Origin: Archaeoglobus sulfaticallidus PM70-1
Lineage (GTDB): Archaea; Halobacteriota; Archaeoglobi; Archaeoglobales; Archaeoglobaceae
Length of the DNA: 64,000 bases
Assembly (NCBI RefSeq): GCF_000385565.1
Contig: NC_021169.1
Span: 1,470,571-1,534,570 of the forward strand
Reading direction: 5' to 3'
Within the stretch, counting starts at the first letter, position 1, and each line of letters begins with the position of its first letter. Below are positions 8,701 through 15,389 of this stretch, piece by piece. Made by a program: the position numbers and the translations under genes. A model generated the notes under the pieces. The model worked only from the letters and a program-made list of their open reading frames with translations, was not told where the DNA came from and did no database searches.

Positions 8701-9429
8701 ATGGATGAAGAGCTTGAAAAGATTATCAGCGACAGGGAGCACGGTTCGAGTTACATCCTCATAAAATCGATAGAGTTGCTGAAGAAGTATAGAGATCCCG
8801 AAATAGTGAAGAAAATAATCTCAGCCTTTCCCGAGATGTCTGGCTTGAAGAATATCTTAAATAAAGTTGCTGAGCGAGGCGTTGAGGGTATTGAGGCTGT
8901 TGAGAGATATATTAAGGACTCAAATCAAAAGACATCGAGGAATTTGAGGGAAATTGTTGAGGGCAAGGTTGTCACGACGATAAGCAGGAGTCATATTGTT
9001 AGCGAAGGGCTGAAATCGGCAAAAAAGGTGTTCGTTCTTGAATCAAATCCCGGTGGTGAGGGCAGACTTCTTGCTGATGAACTTGAGCTTGTAGGAGTTG
9101 AATATGTAGAAGTGGTTCCCGATGCGTTCATGGGGTATGCTGTTGCTGAGAGCGATTATGTTATATCTGGGGCGGACAGTATATCTAAGCACGGTTTTGT
9201 AAACAAGGTTGGAACTCTACCTCTGGCTCTCGTTGCCAGACACTACGAAGTTCCTTTCATACTTGCTGTACCATCTTATAAGTTTTCATCAAATTTGGTT
9301 GTTCAAAACAAAATATTCGAGTTTGTAAGCATGAAGTATGTCAGTCAGGTGGTAAGCGAAATCTGCGTTTGCAGTGCTGAGGAGTTTTTGAAGATTTTGA
9401 GGAAGAGAGGAACAGGATTTAAAGTTTAA
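8701..9429 (+). CDS. eIF2B-like / ribose-1,5-bisphosphate isomerase-related protein
   Basis: A 242-residue member of the eIF2B alpha/beta/delta superfamily. The Rossmann-like C-terminal half has LESNPGGEGRLLADEL (about residue 115) and the family block VISGADSISKHGFVNKVGTLPLAL (split here: VISGADSISKHG then FVNKVGT), where the Asp corresponds to the conserved active-site or nucleotide-site residue. In archaea such proteins act as sugar-phosphate isomerases or remain as aIF2B-like proteins of uncertain role. At 242 residues it is shorter than the roughly 320-residue R15P isomerase, so that enzyme identity is doubtful. A TATA-like AAATTTTTAA at 8667-8676 lies about 28 nt upstream of the ATG, implying a leaderless mRNA. 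Confidence 0.75.
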   Translation: MDEELEKIISDREHGSSYILIKSIELLKKYRDPEIVKKIISAFPEMSGLKNILNKVAERGVEGIEAVERYIKDSNQKTSRNLREIVEGKVVTTISRSHIVSEGLKSAKKVFVLESNPGGEGRLLADELELVGVEYVEVVPDAFMGYAVAESDYVISGADSISKHGFVNKVGTLPLALVARHYEVPFILAVPSYKFSSNLVVQNKIFEFVSMKYVSQVVSEICVCSAEEFLKILRKRGTGFKV

Positions 9430-9800
9430 GGAGTTAAAGTCTGGTTATCTTTTTTGTTACCGTTGTAAAAAACTACCCCCACTTTTTCGATTGTGATTAA
9501 GCCTTCCTTGACAACATCCTTTAAAACAGGTAAAACTTTCTCAATCTTCTCAATTTTATCTACGATCTCAATTACGATCGGAAGGTCTGTTGATAGGCGT
9601 AGAATGGATGCGGTATGAATAATACTGGTTTTACCAAATCCGGAAATCCCTCTTAAAACTGTTGCTCCAGCAAAGCCCTCTTTTCTGAAAAATTCCAGTA
9701 GAAATTTGTAAAGTGGTTTTCCCATATATCTATCCGAATCACCGATATATATCCTGAGAAGGTAAGCTTCATTCGTTTCAACCATTTCTATCTCCTCCAT
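9426..9800 (-). CDS. DUF190 protein, fluoride-operon partner of FluC
   Basis: A 124-residue DUF190 protein with the ferredoxin-like core (AYLLRIYIGDSDRYMGKPLY, GATVLRGISGFGKTS, then PIVIEIVDKIEKIEKVLP). DUF190 genes commonly sit next to crcB/fluC in bacteria and archaea, and the fold resembles PII-like proteins, suggesting regulation of the channel. Its start overlaps the end of fluC by 13 nt, so the two are translationally coupled. Its stop overlaps the converging eIF2B-like gene by 4 nt. As part of the riboswitch-headed transcript it should be induced by fluoride. Confidence 0.85.
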   Translation of the reverse strand: MEEIEMVETNEAYLLRIYIGDSDRYMGKPLYKFLLEFFRKEGFAGATVLRGISGFGKTSIIHTASILRLSTDLPIVIEIVDKIEKIEKVLPVLKDVVKEGLITIEKVGVVFYNGNKKDNQTLTP

Positions 9801-10165
9801 ACAACCAGCACGGTTATTCTACCGAGATACACGGCAAAGAAAGATACCAGAATGTTTCCCAATAAATACATTATCATTAAAAAAGTTTCCTTTTCTTCAA
9901 ACAGCTTAAACAATTCATAACTAAATGTTGACATGGTTGTAAATGAAGCAATTACACCAACGGTCAAAAACAATCTGGTCTCAGCACTGAACAACCCCTC
10001 AAGTTCTGAGAGATGCATCACAAGGGATATCAAAAAGCTCCCAATAACATTAACAGATAAAGTACCCAGAGGAAATTCAAGATTGTCTTGAATTAATCCG
10101 GCCAGAATATATCGTAAGATTGCACCAATAAACCCACCAATACCAACAATGAAAATGTCAAGCAT
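9788..10165 (-). CDS. crcB: Fluoride channel FluC/CrcB
   Basis: A 125-residue protein with four TM helices. Family blocks: GGFIGAILRYIL (residues 9-20), FPLGTLSVNVIGSF (about 31-44, with the pore Asn) and the FTTMSTFSYE signature (about 75-84, with the Phe and Ser/Thr residues that line the fluoride pathway). The usual GG before FTT reads as AS here. FluC dimers let fluoride leave the cell passively. The ATG at 10165 follows the stop of the preceding toroid gene by 2 nt. It is the second gene of a transcript headed by a fluoride riboswitch, which supports the assignment strongly. Confidence 0.93.
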   Translation of the reverse strand: MLDIFIVGIGGFIGAILRYILAGLIQDNLEFPLGTLSVNVIGSFLISLVMHLSELEGLFSAETRLFLTVGVIASFTTMSTFSYELFKLFEEKETFLMIMYLLGNILVSFFAVYLGRITVLVVWRR

Positions 10166-10167
10166 GC

Positions 10168-11007
10168 TTACACCATCAAATCAATCATTTCAAGACTTTT
10201 CACAGCATAAAATGTATTCTCAAGGGTAGATATACCGCAATAAATACTTCTTCTAAAACCACCATCTGGATTTTGAAGGGTTAAAATGAAATTTCGAGTT
10301 TTTTCTGGGGCATCCAATGTATAGTTTAGTTTATAGAGTGAAGAGATCGCATAGTATGTTTCTTCGAGGTATGGAGGATAGCTTTTTGGTGATTTTGCAA
10401 ATCCTCCTTCTACCTCGAATTTCTTTATAAATTCGGCGGTTTCCTTTTTATCTTCAACAAAATCTATGCAATAAAAAGTATCTCTCAAGTTCGGGAACTT
10501 TAAACCAAACCCCCCCTGCGATCTGAAATTTTTGAGGATCATATGAAGGTTCAATCTCTCGGAATATAATTTCAAACAGGAGTTAATTAGGTACAACTCC
10601 CTGAGAATATTCGGGCTATCAAAAGAATATGTCGCAGTAATTCCGCCTTTGTCTATTTCTCTTACAGGACGATGAATTCTTCCAATGATGTTTTCTCCAA
10701 GGGTATATAGAGTTTCCCTGTAATCAGGGATATCTTCACCCAACAATCTAAGACTTTGTAGGGTGTAAAAAAGGCTATATGGTTCTTTTTTAACGGAATT
10801 TAAAAGAAATTTCACAATTTTATTTTTATCATCAATCTTTAATCCTAAGGAGGTTAGAATGCTCAAAGAATAATATGTCTCGGCCAAGGATGGAGGTAAT
10901 GGCTTGCAGAATGCAAAACCATTCTCCACTCTCCTGGACTGGACATATCTGATGATTTTTTTGCATAGATTTTTGCTTAGCTTTTTTGTAGCTAAATCAC
11001 GAAACAT
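10168..11007 (-). CDS. Prenyltransferase/squalene-cyclase-type alpha-toroid repeat protein, fluoride-regulated
   Basis: A 279-residue soluble protein with at least four PFTB-like repeats, each a Gly-rich turn followed by a helix pair with an E/D-x-x-Y-Y/F motif: GFAFCKPLPPSLAETYYSL (about 33-51), GGFGLKFPNLRDTFYCI (about 166), GGFAKSPKSYPPYLEETYYA (about 199) and GGFRRSIYCGISTLENTFYA (about 250). This builds an alpha/alpha toroid as in geranylgeranyl-transferase beta subunits. No CaaX-enzyme zinc ligand set is evident, so an actual prenyltransferase activity is not supported. It is the first gene behind the fluoride riboswitch and 2 nt ahead of fluC. A role in fluoride tolerance is inferred from context only. 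Confidence 0.7.
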   Translation of the reverse strand: MFRDLATKKLSKNLCKKIIRYVQSRRVENGFAFCKPLPPSLAETYYSLSILTSLGLKIDDKNKIVKFLLNSVKKEPYSLFYTLQSLRLLGEDIPDYRETLYTLGENIIGRIHRPVREIDKGGITATYSFDSPNILRELYLINSCLKLYSERLNLHMILKNFRSQGGFGLKFPNLRDTFYCIDFVEDKKETAEFIKKFEVEGGFAKSPKSYPPYLEETYYAISSLYKLNYTLDAPEKTRNFILTLQNPDGGFRRSIYCGISTLENTFYAVKSLEMIDLMV

Positions 11008-11010
11008 AAA

Positions 11011-11076
11011 TCCACCCCCCTGAAAACAGGCGTCATCAGCCTTTACGGCAGTTAGAGGTGAACGCCATCACCTTTC
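11011..11076 (-). promoter_or_regulatory. Fluoride riboswitch (crcB motif)
   Basis: Read on the minus strand from 11072, the RNA starts GGTGATGGCGTTCACC, continues CTAACTGCCGTAAAGG and ends CTGATGACGCC. This matches the crcB aptamer point for point: the GGTG/CACC hairpin enclosing the conserved GATGG, the AACTGCC segment, the GCC/GGC stem with a GTAAA loop, the invariant CTGATG, and GGCG/CGCC closing pairing. Just downstream, CCTG-TTTT-CAGG can form a small hairpin running into the GGGGGGTGG ribosome site, seven bases or fewer from the ATG at 11007. This suggests control of translation initiation by fluoride. Genes controlled are the toroid protein, FluC and DUF190. Confidence 0.93.
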
Positions 11077-11100
11077 TCTTTTCTTTGGATTTAGATTTGA

Positions 11101-11221
11101 ATTAAAACTTTTGGGTTTTGAGATGTTGTGCTTAAAAATATTAATGTGTATGATGGAGAGATTTTTATCGCTTTTGGGTCCAAATGCGAGTGGAAAAACT
11201 ACTCTGCTCCGATGTATATAA
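11101..11221 (+). pseudogene. Remnant of an ABC transporter ATP-binding subunit (N-terminal fragment)
   Basis: Translating 11129 onward gives DVVLKNINVYDGEIFIAFG, and after a one-base frame change MERFLSLLGPNASGKTTLLRCI followed by a stop (shown here in two overlapping frames). Together these reproduce the classic LKNIN..DGEI..LLGPNASGKTTLL start of an ABC ATPase with its Walker A. An earlier stop and the frameshift show it is dead. Nothing recognisable follows (no Q-loop, no signature motif). It probably marks a lost metal or cobalamin importer of the FecE/BtuD group; that subgroup is an inference from the LKNIN wording. Confidence 0.6.
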
Positions 11222-11314
11222 GATTTTTCTGAATTCTGCTCCATTAACCATCCTTTGCAATCATCAAATCTAAACTGAAAATTATTTATATATTGCATGG
11301 CTTAACATCCTAAA

Positions 11315-12880
11315 ATGGAAAGAATTCTTGAAATCGTAAAAGATGGCGAGAAAGAGAATATCGAGTTCAAGGAATTCCTTACTGATTATCATCTGAGAGA
11401 TGATAGGTTTCAGACTCTGGCATGTCAGATGAATCACAGGATTTTGATGGGGAGAGGTAAGGCTGTATATGTTGTTGGTATTTCCGATTCTGGGGAGCTT
11501 AAAGGTATAACTCATGAGAGGTTCAACAAAACCCTTCAAATCCTCAAGAAAATAGCTTCCGAAATCGATGCTGAAGTGAGATCGGTTGAGAAATATAAGA
11601 TAAATGGCGGGATAGTAGGAATAGTCGAGATCTCGAAAACCAGACCAAAGGAGCACATAATTGTGGGCACTGCAGGGCATGTTGATCATGGCAAATCAAC
11701 GCTGGTAGGATGTTTGATCTCAGGAAATCCGGATGATGGAAGCGGGGCGACGAGCATATATCTCGATACGCTGAAGCATGAAATCGAAAGGGGTTTGAGT
11801 GCCGATCTGAGCTATGCTGTGCTTAGCTTTCAGAATGAGGGAGCAATAAAGATGAAAAACCCCCTCAACAAAAACGAAAGGGCTTTGATGGTTGAGAAGG
11901 CTGATAAGATTGTTTCGTTCATTGATACAGTTGGGCATGAGCCATGGCTGAGGACCACCATCAGGGGATTGCTGGGGCAGAAAATAGACTATGGCCTGCT
12001 TGTGGTTGCCGCAAACGATGGTGTTATGAGGACCACAAAGGAACACCTCGGCATACTGATTGCGATGGATCTTCCGGTTATAATTGCCATAACAAAGGCT
12101 GACATGGTGGGTGAGGAGAGAGTTGAGGAAGTTATCAACGAGATATCCAAAACGCTCAGAAGTGTTGGAAGGATTCCCTACCTAGTTAAGGAGAAAGAGG
12201 ATGCAAGAAGGGTCGCAAGGATACTCTCAAGAGACATAATCGTTCCCATAATCGAAACATCCGCCATAACACTTAAAGGATACGACATCCTTGAAGAACT
12301 GCTGTACAGACTTCCAAAGAGGAGCTTTCACAGAGGAGATTTTCTCATGTACATCGACAGGATATACCGGGTATCTGGAGTTGGAACTGTTGTCAGCGGG
12401 ACGATAAAGTCGGGCGAAATCAGGGCTGGAGAGGAGGTTTATATCGGCCCATTCCATGACGGATCCTTCAGGAAGGTGAGGGTGCAGAGCATAGAGATGC
12501 ACTATTACAGAATAGAGAGGGCATGCGATGGTGACATAGTGGGACTCGCGATAAAAGGGGCGAGGTTCGATGAGCTCAGGAGGGGCATGGTTTTAACAAA
12601 AAAGGAGATCCATCCGGTTTATGAGTTCCTAGCTGAAGTATATATCTTCAATCACCCAACGAGGATCAAAAGAGGTTATGAGCCAGTACTCCATCTGGAA
12701 ACCATATCCGAAACTGTCGTCTTTGAGGATATAGAAAAGGAGTACATGATGGCTGGAGAGCGGGGGAAGGTTAGAATGAAGTTCAAGTATCATCCATACT
12801 ACATCTGTAAGGGCCAGAAGTTCATTTTCAGAGAGGGTAAGAGCAAGGGGATGGGAGAAGTTGTAAAGGTACTGGATTGA
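11315..12880 (+). CDS. GTPBP1-like translational GTPase
   Basis: A 521-residue protein. Residues 1-105 are an AlbA_2-like N-terminal domain (ENIEFKEFLTDYHLRDDRFQ ... VYVVGISDSGELKGI). The G domain follows with G1 GHVDHGKST (about 120), G3 DTVGHEPW (about 208) and G4 TKAD (about 262). EF-Tu-like beta-barrel domains occupy the rest (RIYRVSGVGTVVSGTIKSG). This layout is that of archaeal homologues of eukaryotic GTPBP1/GTPBP2, which are linked to ribosome rescue and mRNA turnover in eukaryotes. The role in archaea is not established. The gene converges with dph6 19 nt downstream. Confidence 0.85.
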   Translation: MERILEIVKDGEKENIEFKEFLTDYHLRDDRFQTLACQMNHRILMGRGKAVYVVGISDSGELKGITHERFNKTLQILKKIASEIDAEVRSVEKYKINGGIVGIVEISKTRPKEHIIVGTAGHVDHGKSTLVGCLISGNPDDGSGATSIYLDTLKHEIERGLSADLSYAVLSFQNEGAIKMKNPLNKNERALMVEKADKIVSFIDTVGHEPWLRTTIRGLLGQKIDYGLLVVAANDGVMRTTKEHLGILIAMDLPVIIAITKADMVGEERVEEVINEISKTLRSVGRIPYLVKEKEDARRVARILSRDIIVPIIETSAITLKGYDILEELLYRLPKRSFHRGDFLMYIDRIYRVSGVGTVVSGTIKSGEIRAGEEVYIGPFHDGSFRKVRVQSIEMHYYRIERACDGDIVGLAIKGARFDELRRGMVLTKKEIHPVYEFLAEVYIFNHPTRIKRGYEPVLHLETISETVVFEDIEKEYMMAGERGKVRMKFKYHPYYICKGQKFIFREGKSKGMGEVVKVLD

Positions 12881-12899
12881 ACAGATCATTGGTTATTAT

Positions 12900-13568
12900 T
12901 TAACCTTTATCAACCAGACGATACCTGTCAACAACCATAACGGCAGACATATTATCCGAGACAACATGGCTCTCCAGGATCTCAATCCTCTTTTTGAACA
13001 TTGGGGCATTCAGCACCAGAGTTTCGAACTCTCCACCCTCTCCGGCCAGATTGATACCATACTTCTCCTTGATCTTTTTAAGCTCCGAGAGAGCTTTTTC
13101 ATCCATCTTTCTCCCAACCCATTTTTCTGACAGCCCCATTGCAGAAACCTTTACGATTATGAAGTCCATCTTCTCCATCGCCAGTTTCATCACTTCCTCG
13201 TCGCTTTTACCCCACAGCGGAGCTATCAGCTTTAAACCCAGTTCTTCACAAACAAGCTCGAACCTTTTCTTCTGGTAACTGGAGGCTATACCACCGATGA
13301 CTATTCCATCAACATCCAAATTTCTCAGCCCTTTGATCAGGTCTTTTACCTCTAATTCTTCCTCTCCTCTGGTGAATATCTTAAAAAGTGGAAGATCCAT
13401 CGCGATAGCGGTGGCATCAACAAGATGTATGTTCGGTGTGTGGAACATGTAGGAATCCGGGTTGGAGGATACTACCGATACCAGGCAGTCAATCTCGTTT
13501 TCCTCACTTGCCAGATGCGTTGCGAGTAGTGAATCCTTTCCTCCGGATACCAAGCTCGCCAGTCTCAT
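12900..13568 (-). CDS. dph6: Diphthine-ammonia ligase (ATP-pyrophosphatase family)
   Basis: A 222-residue PP-loop ATPase: MRLASLVSGGKDSLLATHLA at the N-terminus has the SGGKDS signature. Family blocks IVIGGIASSYQKKRFE (about 95) and LIAPLWGKSDEEV (about 118) match the MJ0570/Dph6 family, which amidates diphthine to diphthamide on elongation factor 2 using ATP and ammonium. The ATG at 13568 is chosen because most relatives start right before the PP-loop strand. An ATG at 13577 and a TTG at 13586 are also possible, and the latter would overlap the upstream ala gene by 4 nt. It is probably co-transcribed with ala. Confidence 0.82.
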   Translation of the reverse strand: MRLASLVSGGKDSLLATHLASEENEIDCLVSVVSSNPDSYMFHTPNIHLVDATAIAMDLPLFKIFTRGEEELEVKDLIKGLRNLDVDGIVIGGIASSYQKKRFELVCEELGLKLIAPLWGKSDEEVMKLAMEKMDFIIVKVSAMGLSEKWVGRKMDEKALSELKKIKEKYGINLAGEGGEFETLVLNAPMFKKRIEILESHVVSDNMSAVMVVDRYRLVDKG

Positions 13569-13582
13569 ATTCAACATATCCC

Positions 13583-14542
13583 TCAAAAGAACCTTATTTT
13601 CAGGCCAACACCTTTCTCGATCGCTCTACTGTATATTATGCTGGCCGTGGATATATCCTGTATTGCCAGACCTGTGGAATCGAACACCGTGATTTCATCG
13701 CCAATCCTTCCCTTGACTTTGCCAACTATAACCTCCCCTATTGTTCCTGCGATGTCGTTCTCGCTAATTATCCCCTTGGACAGCGGAACATTTACCTCCC
13801 CGCTATGAAAAGCCTGCTCTTTATCGTCCACGAACACCCTGCTTTTCTTCAGGATCTCGGGATCGAGTTCCTGCTTTCCCGGAGCATCGGCACCTATGGC
13901 GTTTATGTGTGTTCCATCAGCAACCCACTCAGCCATAACCACGGGCTTTCTCGATGGTGTTATAGTCACAAGAATATCGCAGTCACATGCCTTCTCAATC
14001 CGAGCGAATTCCGCATCGATGTTCTGCTTGCTGCAGTAATCAACGAACTTTTTCGCATGACTCTCGCTCAAATCGTAGCACCTCACCTTCTCAACATCAA
14101 AAAGCTTCAAATGGGCTGACAACTGTGTATATGCCTGGACTCCACAGCCAATAAAGCCAATAATTTTGCTATCCTTTCTTGCAAGGTATTTTGAAGCGAT
14201 TCCTCCAGCGGCTCCGGTTCTCATGTTCGTTATGTGGGTTGCATCCATGACTGCAAGTGGAAAACCAGTTTCAGGATCGTTGTAGATCAGCAGAGCCATA
14301 ACAGTTGGCAGACCAACCTCGCTGTTATGGGGGTGAGAATTGACCCATTTCACACCAGCCTTGCCATCGAGGTAAGCTGGCATCGCTCTTAGATCTCCTT
14401 TTTCGAATTCGAGGTAGATCTTGGCTGGCATTTGCACCTCGTTTTTCCCATGCATTTCAAAAGCATGTTCTACAGCTTTAAGCGTGTCATCCATTGTCAG
14501 GATATCCATTATGTCTTCTTTCGTGAGTATGATCGTTTCCAT
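13583..14542 (-). CDS. ala: Alanine dehydrogenase, ornithine cyclodeaminase/mu-crystallin family
   Basis: A 319-residue NAD-dependent enzyme converting alanine to pyruvate and ammonia, very like the characterised Archaeoglobus fulgidus enzyme of this unusual family. It has the substrate-site Lys in GVKWVNSHPHN (about residue 65), TGAAGGIASKYLARKDSKI (about 112) and the Rossmann motif GFIGCGVQAYTQL (about 135). The catalytic Asp region reads INAIGADAPGKQELD. Other members are ornithine cyclodeaminases or ketimine reductases, so substrate identity rests on similarity to the archaeal alanine enzyme. Ammonia produced could feed the neighbouring Dph6 reaction, though that link is speculative. Confidence 0.82.
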   Translation of the reverse strand: METIILTKEDIMDILTMDDTLKAVEHAFEMHGKNEVQMPAKIYLEFEKGDLRAMPAYLDGKAGVKWVNSHPHNSEVGLPTVMALLIYNDPETGFPLAVMDATHITNMRTGAAGGIASKYLARKDSKIIGFIGCGVQAYTQLSAHLKLFDVEKVRCYDLSESHAKKFVDYCSKQNIDAEFARIEKACDCDILVTITPSRKPVVMAEWVADGTHINAIGADAPGKQELDPEILKKSRVFVDDKEQAFHSGEVNVPLSKGIISENDIAGTIGEVIVGKVKGRIGDEITVFDSTGLAIQDISTASIIYSRAIEKGVGLKIRFF

Positions 14543-14649
14543 AACCTCAGTTGGTCACCAAAGTAAAAAACTTTTCCGTGAAATGGTTTTTGTTTGTTGA
14601 GTTAGCAATGCCGAACTGCAACATGCCTGCTAAAACAATAAAACCAACG

Positions 14650-14668
14650 AAAATTTTAAAAATTGCTC
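14650..14668 (+). promoter_or_regulatory. Promoter region of psmB
   Basis: An A/T stretch AAATTTTAAAAAT lies about 70 nt upstream of the psmB ATG. The mRNA would have a leader of roughly 40-45 nt ending in AGAAGTGAT, a weak ribosome site 6-7 nt before the ATG at 14732. This 189-nt spacer is shared with the divergent ala gene and holds no reading frame of note. Confidence 0.4.
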
Positions 14669-14731
14669 GGATATAGTTATGTATGCCATCGCAATGGCTT
14701 TTCTCATAAAAACTAAAAGAAGTGATTAATC

Positions 14732-15370
14732 ATGATGCAGGATAAAATATATAAAGGAACCACAACCGTGGGATTGATCTGTAAGGATGGAATAGTGATG
14801 GGTACTGAAAAGAGAGCCACAATGGGCAATTTCATAGCCAGCAGGAGAGCCAAGAAGATATATCAGATCGCTGACAGAATAGCATTAACCACTGCTGGCA
14901 GCGTGGGTGATGCTCAGTTTCTGTACAGGATCATCAAGGTCGAAACCAGTCTATATGAGATAAGGAAAGAAAGAAGGCCGACGATCAGGTCAGTAGCAAC
15001 AATGGTCTCAAACCTCCTCAACCAGACCAGATATTTCCCATACTTCGTCCAGCTGCTAATAGGTGGAGTTGATGAGAGAGGACCTACAGTGTATTCAATA
15101 GATCCCATCGGTGGTGCCATCGAGGAGAAGGATATCGTAGCCACCGGTTCGGGTTCATTGACAGCTTACGGTGTCCTAGAAGACAGATTTTACGAAGGAA
15201 TGCCAACCGACGAGGCTGTGGAGGTTGTGATTAGGGCGATCCACACAGCGATGAAAAGAGATTCAGCATCCGGAGATGGAATGGATGTCGTCAAGATAAC
15301 TGAAGACGAATATGTTCAGCTCGAGCCGGAAGAGATTGAAGAGATCATAGCAAAATTCTCCAAGAAATAA
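14732..15370 (+). CDS. psmB: Proteasome beta subunit
   Basis: A 212-residue precursor of the catalytic 20S subunit. A nine-residue propeptide MMQDKIYKG precedes the autocleavage site, leaving Thr of TTTVGLICKDG as the N-terminal nucleophile. The matching Lys is in MGTEKRATMG and the Asp is in the first strand. SAGSVGDAQ, GSGSLTAYG and DSASGDGMD are the other family blocks. It is the only proteasome subunit in the window. Its stop lies 19 nt before the aCPSF1 start on the same strand, so proteasome and RNA 3'-end factor are probably on one transcript. Confidence 0.96.
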   Translation: MMQDKIYKGTTTVGLICKDGIVMGTEKRATMGNFIASRRAKKIYQIADRIALTTAGSVGDAQFLYRIIKVETSLYEIRKERRPTIRSVATMVSNLLNQTRYFPYFVQLLIGGVDERGPTVYSIDPIGGAIEEKDIVATGSGSLTAYGVLEDRFYEGMPTDEAVEVVIRAIHTAMKRDSASGDGMDVVKITEDEYVQLEPEEIEEIIAKFSKK

Positions 15371-15389
15371 TCTTAATTTTTTGGGAGTT

